64,000 bases of DNA from Methylobacterium oryzihabitans (GCF_004004555.2 NZ_SACP01000011.1:124001-188000), one strand, 5' to 3'; positions 11,177 through 19,515 are shown, numbered from the stretch's first letter. Notes: a model not told the origin generated them from the letters alone. Translations and numbers: made by a program.

Positions 11177-11803
11177 TCACGAATCCCGCCCGGCGGCCGC
11201 GAGCCGGTGCAGCTGCTTCAGCGCGAGCCCGTGGCCGGCATCGAGGTCGAGGGGGCCGGCGAAGCCGCCGTCGCGGTCGATCATGTAGACCATCAGGGTG
11301 TGTTCGAGGGTGTAGTCGCCCCCCGGCAGCGGCACCCTGCGGGCGGTCGCCCGGTAGGCGCGGGCGACCGCGGCGATCGCCTCGGGCGTGCCGGTGAGGC
11401 CGGTGAGCCGGTCGCTGAACGCGGCCATGTACTCGCGCATCAGGGCCGGGGTGTCGCGCTCGGGGTCGAGGGTGATGTAGTAGGCCCGGACGTCGCCGCC
11501 CTGCCGGGCGAACTCGTCGAGCAGGCTGCCGAGGTCGGCGAGCGTCGTCGGGCAGACGTTCGGGCACTGGGTGAAGCCGAAGAACACGAGGTAGGGCCGG
11601 CCGCGCAGGCTCGCGGAATCGAGCACGCCGCCCTTCGACGATTCCAGCCGGAACGGCCCGCCGACCACCGACACCGCCGGCGGCCTGCCGCCGCGCGGCA
11701 GCAGCGCGACCGTGGTCCCGACCATGCCGGCGAGCGCGAGGGCGAACAGCCCGACGACCGCGAGGCCCGCCCGCTTCGAGGCGGGCCGGGGCTCAGTGGG
11801 CAT
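11177..11803 (-). CDS. SCO1/SenC-family copper chaperone, membrane-anchored
   Basis: A 208-residue thioredoxin-fold protein with one N-terminal membrane anchor (~residues 12-35) and the copper-binding CPNVC motif (Cys80, Cys84) in FFGFTQCPNVCP. The conserved distal histidine is in TLEHTL (His168). SCO proteins deliver copper to the CuA site of cytochrome c oxidase or act as thiol reductases in the periplasm. The gene overlaps the end of the PCu(A)C gene by 11 bp, so the two are co-transcribed and probably form a copper relay. Confidence 0.93.
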   Translation of the reverse strand: MPTEPRPASKRAGLAVVGLFALALAGMVGTTVALLPRGGRPPAVSVVGGPFRLESSKGGVLDSASLRGRPYLVFFGFTQCPNVCPTTLADLGSLLDEFARQGGDVRAYYITLDPERDTPALMREYMAAFSDRLTGLTGTPEAIAAVARAYRATARRVPLPGGDYTLEHTLMVYMIDRDGGFAGPLDLDAGHGLALKQLHRLAAAGRDS

Positions 11804-12314
11804 GGCCGGAATGCCCGCCCGCCTTGTCGCTCGGGGTCTTGTCCCCGGGAGCCTTCTCGCCCGGAGCCTTGGCCGCGATGGCGCCGACCGCGAACTCGAC
11901 CGGGACCGTGCCGGCCTTCTCGAAGGTCAGCGTGCCCTTCACCGCCTCGCCCTGCTTGAGCGGGGCGGTGAGGTCCATGAACATGAGGTGGTTGCCGCCG
12001 GGCGACAGGGTGACGGTCTCGCCGGGCTTCACCTCGACCCCGTTGGGCAGGGGCGCCATCCTCATCACGCCGCCCTCGGTCGACATCGTGTGCAGCTCGA
12101 CGCGGCCGGCGCGCTCGAACGAGCCGCCGGTGAGGCGGTCGGGCGCCGCGCCGGTGTTGGTGACCGTGACGTAGCCGGCCGCGACCCTGGCGCCGCCGGG
12201 GGTGGCCCGCGACCACGGCTGCCCGACCTTGAGCGCCCCGGCCTGGGCCAGGGCCGGCCCCGCCGCGCCGAGGACGAGGGTCAGGACGAGGGCCGGCAGG
12301 GTGCGAGGGGTCAT
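11793..12314 (-). CDS. pcuC: PCu(A)C periplasmic copper chaperone
   Basis: A 173-residue secreted protein with a cleavable signal peptide (residues 1-23, ALA-QA). It has the H(M)X10MX21HXM-type Cu(I) site of the PCu(A)C family: His75, Met86, His109 and Met111 in VELHTM and GNHLMFM. The C-terminus ends GGHSGHAH, a His-rich tail that may add a Cu(II) site, after a Lys/Pro-rich low-complexity linker with three similar GEKAPGDK-like repeats. It probably passes copper to SCO1 (downstream, overlapping) for cytochrome oxidase assembly. Confidence 0.93.
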   Translation of the reverse strand: MTPRTLPALVLTLVLGAAGPALAQAGALKVGQPWSRATPGGARVAAGYVTVTNTGAAPDRLTGGSFERAGRVELHTMSTEGGVMRMAPLPNGVEVKPGETVTLSPGGNHLMFMDLTAPLKQGEAVKGTLTFEKAGTVPVEFAVGAIAAKAPGEKAPGDKTPSDKAGGHSGHAH

Positions 12315-12428
12315 GGATGCTGCTCCGCGGATCGGCCGCCCGGGCCTGTCGGCCCTCGCCTAAGGCCCTCCCTCCCGGACGGTCAATGCGGCACGGGCGA
12401 GCACCCGGCGGGGCCCGCCGTCACGCCG

Positions 12429-12685
12429 CACAGTCCACGACACAGGGGGCTGCGGGGTGCGGGAGCGACGGCCGAGAGCGTGAACCCTCCCCCCTCTGCG
12501 GGGGAGGGTGGCTTGCGGAGCAGGCCGGGAGAGGGGAACGACGCTTCCGGATGTGGCGGAACCGTCGTGAAGGGCGCTCTCTGGATCAGCGTCGCGCTGC
12601 CCCTCTCCCGGCCCCAGAGGGGGGAGGGTCGATGCGCGGTGGCCGTCGCTCCCACACCCGCCAGCCTCCTGTGTCGTGGACTGTG
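12429..12685. mobile_element. 257-bp non-autonomous palindromic element (MITE-like) with 9-bp target duplication
   Basis: The ends form an inverted repeat of about 45 bp with roughly four mismatches. The outermost 18 bp are identical: CACAGTCCACGACACAGG at 12429-12446 and its complement at 12668-12685. The same 9-bp sequence, GTCACGCCG, lies immediately outside both ends (12420-12428 and 12686-12694), which is the signature of a target-site duplication. The interior is itself partly self-complementary (CCCTCC.../...GGGAGGG) and has no credible gene. It fills the 391-bp gap between pcuC and folK. No transposase is present, so it would have been moved in trans. Confidence 0.85.
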
Positions 12686-12705
12686 GTCACGCCGGCACCG
12701 GCGTC

Positions 12706-13179
12706 CTACGCCGGCACGATGCCGGTCCGGTCGAGGCGGGCCAGGATGGCGCCGACCGTCTCGCCGCCGAGGACGAGGTCCGGGGCGATCTCGGCCAGCG
12801 GCACCAGCACGAAGGCGCGCTCGCGCAGGAAGCGGTGCGGCAGCACCAGCCGCTCGTCCTCCACCACCGCGTCGGCAACATGCAGCACGTCGATGTCGAT
12901 CAGCCGCGGCCCCCAGCGGCGCTCGCGCACCCGGCCCAGCCGGGTCTCGACGGCGAGGCAGGCCTCCAGCAGCGCGTGCGGCGACAGGGTGGTGTCGACC
13001 GCGAGCGCCCCGTTGAGGAAGAAGTCCTGGTCGGTGTCGCCCCAGGGCGGGGTGCGGTAGTCGCGCGAGCGCGCCGCGACGCTCACGCCCGGCACGGCGC
13101 CGAGTTCCGTCACCGCCCGGTCGAGCATCGCGGCCTTGTCGCCGAGATTGCTGCCGAGGCCGAGATAGGCCCGGGTCAT
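12706..13179 (-). CDS. folK: 2-amino-4-hydroxy-6-hydroxymethyldihydropteridine pyrophosphokinase
   Basis: A 157-residue enzyme that pyrophosphorylates 6-hydroxymethyl-7,8-dihydropterin using ATP, just before dihydropteroate synthase in folate synthesis. It opens with AYLGLGSNLGDK, the HPPK start, and has the signature RRWGPRLIDIDVL (ATP and Mg binding aspartates) and LPHRFLRERAFVLVPL. Its ATG overlaps the folB TGA (ATGA), giving a folP-folB-folK operon. Length is normal for the family. Confidence 0.96.
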   Translation of the reverse strand: MTRAYLGLGSNLGDKAAMLDRAVTELGAVPGVSVAARSRDYRTPPWGDTDQDFFLNGALAVDTTLSPHALLEACLAVETRLGRVRERRWGPRLIDIDVLHVADAVVEDERLVLPHRFLRERAFVLVPLAEIAPDLVLGGETVGAILARLDRTGIVPA

Positions 13180-13538
13180 CGCGTCCTCGTGATCTCGACC
13201 GCGATCCCGTCGAGGACATGCGGCACCGGGGCGGAGGGCTTGTCGACCCGCACGGTGATCGCCTCCAGCACCGGATGGGCGGCGAGCGCCTCGGCCGCAA
13301 TGGTCTCGGCGAGCGCCTCGATCAGCCGGAAGCGCCGCCCGGTGGCGATCCGCACCGCGAGGTCGGCGAGGTCGGCGTAGCTCACCGTCGCGTCGATCGC
13401 ATCGCTGCGCCCGGCCTCGCGCAGGTCGAGGCGGGCTTCCAGGGACAGGTAGAAGCGCTGGCCGAGGCGCTCTTCCTCGGGCAGCAGGCCGTGATGGGCG
13501 AAGACCGCGAGGCGCTGGATCAGGATGCGGTCGCTCAT
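13176..13538 (-). CDS. folB: Dihydroneopterin aldolase
   Basis: A 120-residue protein beginning MSDRILIQRLAVFAHHGLLPEE, typical of FolB. It cleaves 7,8-dihydroneopterin to 6-hydroxymethyl-dihydropterin and glycolaldehyde. Conserved features are the HHGLLPEE segment with the pterin-binding Glu, SYADLADLAV, and FRLIEALAETIAAE with the conserved Glu and catalytic region. The start at 13538 overlaps the folP stop (ATGA), and its own stop overlaps folK. An upstream in-frame ATG would add 13 residues but would run into folP. Confidence 0.95.
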   Translation of the reverse strand: MSDRILIQRLAVFAHHGLLPEEERLGQRFYLSLEARLDLREAGRSDAIDATVSYADLADLAVRIATGRRFRLIEALAETIAAEALAAHPVLEAITVRVDKPSAPVPHVLDGIAVEITRTR

Positions 13539-14368
13539 CGGGCGCCCCGTCGCAGGATCGCGTCCACGACCGCGCACGCCTCGACGTGCGGGCGCACGTC
13601 GTGGACGCGCACGATGTCGGCGCCGAGCGTCGCGGCGGCGACGTGGGCGGCGATCGAGCCGAACAGCCGGTCCTTCGGCGCGGTCGCGGCGTTGTGCAGG
13701 CGTCCGAGCAGGGATTTTCGCGAGACGCCGACGAGGAGCGGGAAGCCCAGCGCCCGCAGTTCCGGCAGCCGCCGCAGCGCCTCGAGGTGCTGCTCCCAGC
13801 TCTTGCCGAAGCCGATGCCGGGATCGAGGACGACGTCGCCGTCCGGGATGCCGGCCCGGCGGGCGATGGCGAGCGAGCGCTCGAAGAACCGGCGCATCTC
13901 GTCGAGGATGTCGAGGCCCGGGTCGACGCTCTCGCGGTTGTGCATCACGATCACCGGCGCGCCGTGGGCGGCGGCGACCGCGGCGATGTCGGGCTCGCGC
14001 TGGAGGCCCCAGACGTCGTTGACGATCCGCGCCCCGGCCTTGAGGGCGGCCTCGGCGGTCGAGGCCTTGTAGGTGTCGATCGAGATCGGGACCGCGAGCG
14101 AGGGGGCAAGGGCGGCGATCGCCGGCAGGACCCGGGCCTGCTCCTCGTCGGCGGGCACCGGGGTATGGCCGGGCCGGGTCGACTCGCCGCCGATGTCGAG
14201 GATCGCCGCGCCCTCCCCGACCAGGGTGGCGGCCTGGGCGCGGGCGGCGTCCACGTCCTGGAACCGGCCGCCGTCCGAGAACGAGTCCGGGGTGACGTTG
14301 AGGATGCCCATCACCAGGGTGCGGCGCCCGAGATCCGGCAGCAGGGCGGGGAGGGCAGGGGACGTCAC
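13535..14368 (-). CDS. folP: Dihydropteroate synthase
   Basis: A 277-residue TIM-barrel enzyme that joins p-aminobenzoate to dihydropterin pyrophosphate. Diagnostic strings are VMGILNVTPDSFSDGGR, ILDIGGESTRPG, ARIVNDVWGLQ and VLDPGIGFGKSWEQHL, all close to canonical. I chose the GTG at 14368 because it gives the usual short N-terminal extension (VTSPALPALLPDL). The long open frame upstream has no further FolP homology. The same pterin intermediates feed both folate and, through a separate route, methanopterin in this organism. Confidence 0.95.
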   Translation of the reverse strand: MTSPALPALLPDLGRRTLVMGILNVTPDSFSDGGRFQDVDAARAQAATLVGEGAAILDIGGESTRPGHTPVPADEEQARVLPAIAALAPSLAVPISIDTYKASTAEAALKAGARIVNDVWGLQREPDIAAVAAAHGAPVIVMHNRESVDPGLDILDEMRRFFERSLAIARRAGIPDGDVVLDPGIGFGKSWEQHLEALRRLPELRALGFPLLVGVSRKSLLGRLHNAATAPKDRLFGSIAAHVAAATLGADIVRVHDVRPHVEACAVVDAILRRGAR

Positions 14369-14594
14369 GGCTATCCTCGCGCGGGAAGGGGTCGCCACGG
14401 GCTTAATGCCGATGCCGGCAGCGGCGCAACGGGAGCGCCCTCGGGCTTTTCGGCAAGGCGGCCGATCGCCTTGATCAGATTGAGGTTCTTCCGGCCGGTC
14501 AACGGCACCCGCGGCTGGCGCCGCCCCGGGATCGTGCCTATACTCGGGGCTCGCAAGCCGGCACGAGACCGGCCCGTCGCCAGAGGAGACTCCG

Positions 14595-15392
14595 ATGAGG
14601 CCCATCGCCGGAACCGCGGCCGCCGCCCTCGTGCTGATCGCCCTCGCGGGCCCCGCGCCGGCGCAAGGAGACGACGCGCGCCCGGAGACGACCTGGGGCG
14701 AGCTGAAGGGCAGCGTCGCCGGCGACCGCCCGCTCGCCGACGGCACCGGGGTGGTCGGCCTGGAAGCGCCGAAGCGCGCCGAGGACGCGGCGATCGTGCC
14801 GGTCACGGTGCGGATCGCGCTGCCCGAAGGCGATCCCCGGCGGGTCAGGGCGCTGACGCTGGTGGTGGACGAGAACCCCTCGCCGGTGGTCGGCACGATC
14901 ACGTTCGCCGAGGGCCAAAGCCGCTTCGACCTCTCGACCCGGATCCGGGTGAATTCTTACTCCTACGTCCGCGCCATCGCCGAGACCGAGGACGGCGCCC
15001 TCTACATGACCAAGGCCTACGTCAAAGCGGCGGGCGGCTGCTCGGCCCCGGCGGTGAAGGACCCGGCCGAGGCCAAGGCCAACCTCGGCCAGATGCGCTT
15101 CCGCGCCTTCGCCGAGCGCGGCGAGGCCCAGGTCCAGGTCCGCCACCCGAACTATTCCGGCCTGCAGATGGATCAGGTCACCCGGCTCTACACCCCGGCC
15201 TGGTTCGTGGAGAGCCTCAGCGTGCGCCAGGGCGACACGCCGCTCTTCACCATGACCGGCGGCATCTCGATCAGCGAGGACCCGACCTTCCGGTTCTCCT
15301 ATGCCGACACCGGCGCCCCGGTGACGGTGGCGGCGAAAGACACCGAGGGCCGCCGCTTCACCCGGACGTTTCCGGCGGGCAGGGGGAGTTGA
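14595..15392 (+). CDS. Quinoprotein-dehydrogenase-associated SoxYZ-like carrier protein
   Basis: A 265-residue secreted protein with a signal peptide (residues 1-24, cleavage after APAQ). The N-terminal half resembles SoxY, including a GGC-type segment AAGGCSAP close to residue 152, and the C-terminal half resembles SoxZ (RHPNYSGLQMDQVTRLYTPAWFV). SoxY-SoxZ fusions of this type occur beside PQQ-dependent alcohol dehydrogenase and PQQ genes in methylotrophs and other proteobacteria. Whether it carries sulfur here or has another periplasmic role is not established. It is a single gene divergent from folP, 4 kb from the pqq genes. Confidence 0.85.
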   Translation: MRPIAGTAAAALVLIALAGPAPAQGDDARPETTWGELKGSVAGDRPLADGTGVVGLEAPKRAEDAAIVPVTVRIALPEGDPRRVRALTLVVDENPSPVVGTITFAEGQSRFDLSTRIRVNSYSYVRAIAETEDGALYMTKAYVKAAGGCSAPAVKDPAEAKANLGQMRFRAFAERGEAQVQVRHPNYSGLQMDQVTRLYTPAWFVESLSVRQGDTPLFTMTGGISISEDPTFRFSYADTGAPVTVAAKDTEGRRFTRTFPAGRGS

Positions 15393-15409
15393 GCGGAGCC
15401 ACCCGGGGT

Positions 15410-15706
15410 CTACGCCGCCGCGCTCGCGGGGGCGACGGTGAGCTTCAGGCCCAGGGCCTTGAGCACGGCCATCAGGGTCGTGAGCTGGAGATTTTCCTTG
15501 TCGGACAGGGTCCGGTAAAGGGTCTCCCGGGACAGGCCCGTCTCCTGGGCGATCGCCGCCATGCCGTGGGCCCGCGCCACGTCGCCGAGCGCCGCGGTGA
15601 GGAGGGCGGGATCGCCGTCCTCCAGCACGGCCTCGAGGTACAGGGCGATGCGCTCGGGCGTGTCGAGGCTGTCGACGATGTCCCAGGGCGACGTTTCGAG
15701 CGGCAT
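15410..15706 (-). CDS. Addiction-module antidote protein, HI1420/HigA-like helix-turn-helix antitoxin (orphan)
   Basis: A 98-residue protein: an N-terminal DIVDSLDTPERIALYLEAVLEDGDPALLTAALGDVARA region, then a helix-turn-helix GMAAIAQETGLSRETLYRTLS and LTTLMAVLKALGLKLTV. This is the pattern of the downstream antidote of the two-gene HI1419/HI1420 (RelE-superfamily toxin, Xre antitoxin) modules. The start at 15706 lies five bases after the stop codon of the degraded toxin gene. With the toxin broken (see 15712-15857), it may act only as a DNA-binding regulator or be decaying. Confidence 0.85.
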   Translation of the reverse strand: MPLETSPWDIVDSLDTPERIALYLEAVLEDGDPALLTAALGDVARAHGMAAIAQETGLSRETLYRTLSDKENLQLTTLMAVLKALGLKLTVAPASAAA

Positions 15707-15711
15707 GGCGG

Positions 15712-15857
15712 TCAGTCCTGATTCATGAGGGCCTTGGCGGCGAGGATATCCTGCTCCTGCGTATTCTTGTCGCCACCTCACAGCAGGAGGACGATCTCGG
15801 CGTTCTTCTGCGTGAAATAGACCCTGCAACCAGGGCCGTAATCGATGCGCATTTCGC
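15712..15857 (-). pseudogene. Remnant of an HI1419/RelE-type toxin gene, truncated and with an internal stop
   Basis: Reading the minus strand from 15857 gives SEMRIDYGPGCRVYFTQKN, then AEIVLLL, a TGA at 15780-15778, then GGDKNTQEQDILAAKALMNQD and a TGA at 15714-15712. This is the C-terminal half of the killer proteins paired with HI1420-like antidotes, whose usual string is RIDYGPGYRVYF followed by LLCGGDKSTQ. The TGA sits where a Cys codon (TGY) is usual, so a single base change would explain it. The N-terminal half is missing: the open frame runs into the mobile element at 15861-16110. The toxin should be non-functional. Confidence 0.8.
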
Positions 15858-15860
15858 TCA

Positions 15861-16110
15861 GAGCCTGCTTGAATCTCGATCTAAAGAACAGGCTCCCCTT
15901 TCCCGGACGACTGGAACGCAGTGGAAGGAGATCCGGGATCCAGTACAATAAGTCGCGAAGCGTCCGTACTCAACCACAGCGCTGGCAGACTGAGCCGCTC
16001 CGCGGCACTTCTTTCGCTGGATCCCGGATCTCCTTCCGCTGACGCTACAGTCGTCCGGGAAAGGGGCGCTTCGCGCGGTTAATACGATGGACCGCCACTC
16101 AAACAGGCTC
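15861..16110. mobile_element. 250-bp palindromic non-autonomous element, copy A, flanked by TCA
   Basis: The terminal inverted repeats begin GAGCCTGCTTGA (left) and GAGCCTGTTTGA (right, complement). TCA lies just outside both ends (15858-15860 and 16111-16113). Internally, CCCTTTCCCGGACGACTG and GGAAGGAGATCCGGGATCCA recur in inverted orientation, so the whole unit can fold into a long hairpin. A second copy in the opposite orientation, with the same TCA flanks, is at 44728-44979. GAG termini and a 3-bp TNA target fit a non-autonomous relative of IS5-family (IS1031-type) elements. That assignment is inference. It borders the truncated toxin gene. Confidence 0.85.
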
Positions 16111-16191
16111 TCAGCGACCGGCACCTCGCCGGTCACTTCAGCGGTCCAAACGGTTGGACCGACTGGGGTCTCGACCGGCGGTATCCGAGCC

Positions 16192-16563
16192 TCACCCACC
16201 GCTCGCACTGTGCCGGTAGCACAGGATCTCGGCCTCGGCCTGGGCGCGGCGCAGTTCGGCGACCTTGTCGTCGAACAGCTTGGTCGAGCGGAACTCGTTC
16301 GAGCGCTGGCCGATGCCCTGGCGCATCGACAGGATCGTCGAGGCCTGGACGTACTTGTCGTAGGGCAGCACCGCCGCGATGGCGTCGATCGAGCAGGCGC
16401 ACTTGGTCAGCGCCTCGCGGGTCTGGCCGTTGGCCGCCATGCAGCCGAACACGTAGTCGGCCCGCGCCTCGGTCGGGTAGTCGTTGTCGTCGGCCGCCGC
16501 CGGGGCGGCCAGCGCGACGGCGAGCGCCAGGGCCGGCACGAACTTAGCCAAGGCTCGGCTCAT
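16192..16563 (-). CDS. Small secreted protein of unknown function downstream of the pqq genes
   Basis: A 123-residue protein with a signal peptide (residues 1-24, APAAA-DD). The mature part has three cysteines that may pair or bind a ligand (VFGCMAANG, TKCACSID) and one near the C-terminus (EILCYRHS), with a helical Arg/Glu-rich segment between them. The gene overlaps the end of the upstream secreted-protein gene by 20 bp, so it probably belongs to the same transcript as pqqE. I do not recognise the family. A role in PQQ-dependent periplasmic oxidation is only a guess from position. Confidence 0.75.
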   Translation of the reverse strand: MSRALAKFVPALALAVALAAPAAADDNDYPTEARADYVFGCMAANGQTREALTKCACSIDAIAAVLPYDKYVQASTILSMRQGIGQRSNEFRSTKLFDDKVAELRRAQAEAEILCYRHSASGG

Positions 16564-17245
16564 AGGTCAGGGTCTCCTCCAGGAGCGTGCCGCCCCGCGG
16601 GTCGAGCGCCGTCGCAGCGATCGACACGACCTCGCCCGGCACCGCCGGCGAGACCACGAAGGTGTAGGTGAGGGCGTCGAAGCCGCGCAGCCGGTCGCGC
16701 ATCGGGTCGCCGGCCAGCGGCCGGATCTCGACGCGCCAGCCCGGGCTCGCGCGGCCGTTCACCGTCACCTCGGTCGGGGTCACGGTGGCGCCGTCGCGCA
16801 GGGCCTTGCGGATCGCGTTCTTGAGGTAGCGCGGGTTGCCCTTGAGCACCTTGGCGAGGTCGAGGACGTGGTGCTCCAGGAAGGTGCCGATCACCGGGTT
16901 GCCGGACATGTCCTCGAAATGCGCGGTCGGCAGCCGGCGCGCGCCGGTGAAGGTCTGCACCGTCAGGGTGCGGGTGTCGGGGTCCTTGCCCGGCTCGACG
17001 CTGGCCTGGACCCGGTCCTCGACCGGGGGCCCGAACGGGCTGCCCTCGATGCCGCTCGACAGGGTGTAGCGGTAGGACAGGGTCGAGCCCGGCGCGGCGT
17101 TGCGCAGCTGCTTGGCGTCGAACAGCAGGTCGATCGCCACCGGCGCCGCCGGCGCGGCGGCCTCCGGCTTCGGCGCGGCCTCCTGGGCGTGCGGGCCCGA
17201 TGCGGCGAGGCCGGCGAGCAGGACGGCGACGGCGGCGGCTCTCAC
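16544..17245 (-). CDS. Secreted protein of unknown function encoded directly after pqqE
   Basis: A 233-residue protein starting at GTG 17245, which overlaps the pqqE stop (GTGA). A signal peptide ([21 protein letters not shown]) is followed by a Pro/Ala-rich linker and a probable all-beta domain ([21 protein letters not shown] ... [20 protein letters not shown]). No catalytic motif is visible. The overlap with pqqE indicates coupling, so a function linked to PQQ enzymes in the periplasm is plausible but unproven. Confidence 0.78.
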   Translation of the reverse strand: MRAAAVAVLLAGLAASGPHAQEAAPKPEAAAPAAPVAIDLLFDAKQLRNAAPGSTLSYRYTLSSGIEGSPFGPPVEDRVQASVEPGKDPDTRTLTVQTFTGARRLPTAHFEDMSGNPVIGTFLEHHVLDLAKVLKGNPRYLKNAIRKALRDGATVTPTEVTVNGRASPGWRVEIRPLAGDPMRDRLRGFDALTYTFVVSPAVPGEVVSIAATALDPRGGTLLEETLTYEPSLG

Positions 17246-18378
17246 GGGGCGACTCCCTCCGGGATCGCGGCGGGCGCGCCGCCGATGGTGCGGTACCGGT
17301 AGTCGGGCGCCGTCTCCAGGGCCGATTCGGCGACCGCGAGGGCCTGGACCCGGGCGTGGAGCGGCGACAGCGAGCAGGCCGGGTCGGTGGCGGCGGCGTC
17401 GCCCGCCAGCGCCAGGGCCTGGCAGCGGCAGCCGCCCCAGTCGGTCTCGCGCCGGTCGCAGGAGCGGCACGGCTCCTTCATCCAGCCGGTGCCGCGATAG
17501 GCGGAGAAGGCCGGCGACCGCGCCCAGATCTCGGCCAGGGAATGGTCCTGGACGTGCCAGAACTCGAGGCCCGGGATCGTCTCGGCGGCGTGGCAGGGCA
17601 GCACCTTGCCGGTCGGCGACACGTTCATCAGCCGCCGGCCCCAGCCGCCGGCGCAGGCCTTGGGATACTTGGCGTAATAGTCCGGCACCACAAGGTCGAT
17701 GACGAGCCGGCCCTTCAGGCGCTCGCGCGCCTCCTCGACCACCCGGATCGAGCGGTCGACCTCGGGCTTGGCCGGCATCAGGGCGGCGCGGTTGACGTAG
17801 GCCCAGCCGTAATACTGGGTGTGGGCCACCTCCAGCCGCTTGGCGCCGAGCTGCACCGCGAGATCGATGATCGCCGGCACCTCGCCGATGTTGCCGCGGT
17901 GGATCACCGCGTTGAGGGTCAGCGGCAGGCCGAGCGCCGTCACCCGCTCGGCGAAGGCGAATTTCTGCGGCTGCGCGTTCCTCAAGCCGCCGATGCGCTC
18001 GGCATTGGAAGCCTCCGCCGCCTGGATCGAGAGCTGGACATGGTCGAGGCCGGCATCCGACAGGGCGTCGAGCTTGGCGAGCGCGCCGCCGACCCCCGAG
18101 GTGATGAGGTTCGAGTACAGGCCCAGGCGGGCGCACGCCGCGGTGATCGCCACGATGTCCTGGCGCGCCGTCGGCTCGCCGCCCGACAGGTGGACGTGCA
18201 GCACCCCGAGGGCGGCGGCCTCCGCCAGCACCCGCTCCCAGGTCGCGGTGTCGAGCTCGGCCGAGCGCCTGTCGAGTTCGAGCGGGTTGGAGCAGTACGG
18301 GCAGCGCAGCGGGCAGCGATGGGTCAGCTCGGCGAGGAGGCCGATCGGAGCCGGGAGCGCGGGCGTGACGGCGTTCAT
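17242..18378 (-). CDS. pqqE: PqqA peptide cyclase, radical SAM enzyme of PQQ synthesis
   Basis: A 378-residue radical SAM/SPASM protein. The SAM [4Fe-4S] motif is CPLRCPYC (Cys22, 26, 29). Then come [10 protein letters not shown] and, in the C-terminal SPASM region, [13 protein letters not shown] and [18 protein letters not shown] with the auxiliary-cluster cysteines. It forms the carbon-carbon bond between the Glu and Tyr of PqqA, the first step of PQQ assembly, with PqqD presenting the peptide. It lies 16 bp downstream of pqqD. Confidence 0.98.
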   Translation of the reverse strand: MNAVTPALPAPIGLLAELTHRCPLRCPYCSNPLELDRRSAELDTATWERVLAEAAALGVLHVHLSGGEPTARQDIVAITAACARLGLYSNLITSGVGGALAKLDALSDAGLDHVQLSIQAAEASNAERIGGLRNAQPQKFAFAERVTALGLPLTLNAVIHRGNIGEVPAIIDLAVQLGAKRLEVAHTQYYGWAYVNRAALMPAKPEVDRSIRVVEEARERLKGRLVIDLVVPDYYAKYPKACAGGWGRRLMNVSPTGKVLPCHAAETIPGLEFWHVQDHSLAEIWARSPAFSAYRGTGWMKEPCRSCDRRETDWGGCRCQALALAGDAAATDPACSLSPLHARVQALAVAESALETAPDYRYRTIGGAPAAIPEGVAP

Positions 18379-18394
18379 ATGGCGGCAACTCCCC

Positions 18395-18703
18395 TCAGGC
18401 CCGGGGCGCGGGCGCTTCCTGCGGCGGACCGGCGTCCAGCACCCGCTTCTCCCGCAGCCCGTTCAGCATCGCGATCACGTCGGGCTCGATGACGCCGCGG
18501 TCGGCCTCGTAGGTGCGGGCCAGTTCGTCGGCGATCGCCCGGATGGAGCGGGTGCCGTCGACGAGGGTCAGCACCGCGACCGCGTTCTGGTCGAGGTCGA
18601 AGGTACGCTCCGGGGCGAGCAGGACATGGGCGCTGCGCACCGAATCGAAGCGCATCCGCACGCCGCGGGGCAGCCGCGGCACGTCGTCGGGGGTCAGGCT
18701 CAC
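18395..18703 (-). CDS. pqqD: PqqD, PqqA-binding peptide chaperone
   Basis: A 102-residue protein with [40 protein letters not shown] and a winged-helix RRE fold, matching PqqD. It binds the PqqA peptide and delivers it to PqqE. The start is GTG at 18703, overlapping the pqqC TGA (GTGA). From memory, Methylobacterium extorquens carries pqqC and pqqD as one fused gene (pqqCD); here they are separate reading frames offset by one base at exactly the fusion point. Confidence 0.96.
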   Translation of the reverse strand: MSLTPDDVPRLPRGVRMRFDSVRSAHVLLAPERTFDLDQNAVAVLTLVDGTRSIRAIADELARTYEADRGVIEPDVIAMLNGLREKRVLDAGPPQEAPAPRA

Positions 18704-19515
18704 GCCGCGCCTCCCACCAGTCCTTCTGCCACCAGACCCTCGGCCGCCAGTCCCTCGCCGGGGCGCCACGCATCCGGCGGGATCGTCCCGGGCGCAACAT
18801 AGGCGAAGTACAGCGCGTCGAGCTGGGTCCACAGCACGCTGCACTTGAAGCGCAGGGCGTCGAGGGCCTGCCGCTGCAGTTCCGGCGTCACGGCGTGGCG
18901 CTTGACGTAGTCGAGGGCGAAGTCGGCGTCGCGGGGCGCCTGGGTCAGGCGCTTGTCGAAATACGCCAGCGTGTCCCGGGTGATGAAGTCGTAGTTCTTC
19001 AGCATGCCCGAGACCCGCTCGGAGATGATCGTCGGCGAGAACATCTCGGTGAGCGAGGAGGCGATGGCTTCGAGCAGGCTGCGCTCGGCGACGAAGTGGA
19101 CGTAGGCCTCGACCGAGAACCGGGTCGCCGCGAGGATGCCGCGGGTCGAGAGCACGTAGCCGCGGTCGAACCCGACGCCCTCGGCGAGCTTCAGCCAGCG
19201 CTCGATGCCGCCGTCGCCCTCGTGGTCGCCGTCGTGGTCGACGATGCGCTGGCGCCAGATCCGCCGCAGGGCGGCGTCCGGCAGACGGGCCAGCAGGGTG
19301 GCGTCCTTCACCGGGATCATCGCCTGATAGTAGTAGCGGTTGAGCGCCCAGGCCCGGACCTGATCCTTATCGAGCCTGCCGTCGTGCAGCAGGCGGTGGA
19401 ACGGGTGCAGGTTGTGGTAGCGCCGCGCGCCGATGTCGCGCAGGGCCGCTTCCAGGTCCTCGGGGGAGAGCAGGGCGTCGTCCGCGGCCGGCGGACGGGA
19501 CAGGGCGGCGTGCAT
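18700..19515 (-). CDS. pqqC: Pyrroloquinoline-quinone synthase PqqC
   Basis: A 271-residue cofactorless oxidase that performs the last ring closure and eight-electron oxidation to PQQ. It has the family strings ARRYHNLHPFHRLLHDG, NRYYYQAMIPVKDA, IVDHDGDHEGDGGIERWL (active-site His and Glu) and FSPTIISERVSGML. I took the ATG at 19515; a further in-frame start 32 codons upstream has no homology. The C-terminus reads PPDAWRPGEGLAAEGLVAEG, where the PqqCD linker would begin, and ends where pqqD starts. Confidence 0.97.
   Translation of the reverse strand: MHAALSRPPAADDALLSPEDLEAALRDIGARRYHNLHPFHRLLHDGRLDKDQVRAWALNRYYYQAMIPVKDATLLARLPDAALRRIWRQRIVDHDGDHEGDGGIERWLKLAEGVGFDRGYVLSTRGILAATRFSVEAYVHFVAERSLLEAIASSLTEMFSPTIISERVSGMLKNYDFITRDTLAYFDKRLTQAPRDADFALDYVKRHAVTPELQRQALDALRFKCSVLWTQLDALYFAYVAPGTIPPDAWRPGEGLAAEGLVAEGLVGGAA

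Noticed and set aside
16111..16200. Possible N-terminal half of the HI1419-like toxin on the far side of the mobile element (TGEVPV resembles GDVxPV)
   Set aside because: The frame does not join the C-terminal remnant, and nothing further upstream resembles the toxin, so the similarity is probably accidental.
15858..16208. Minus- and plus-strand frames of 65-116 codons inside the 250-bp element
   Set aside because: The second copy of the element at 44728 does not preserve these frames. The sequence is an inverted repeat, not a gene.
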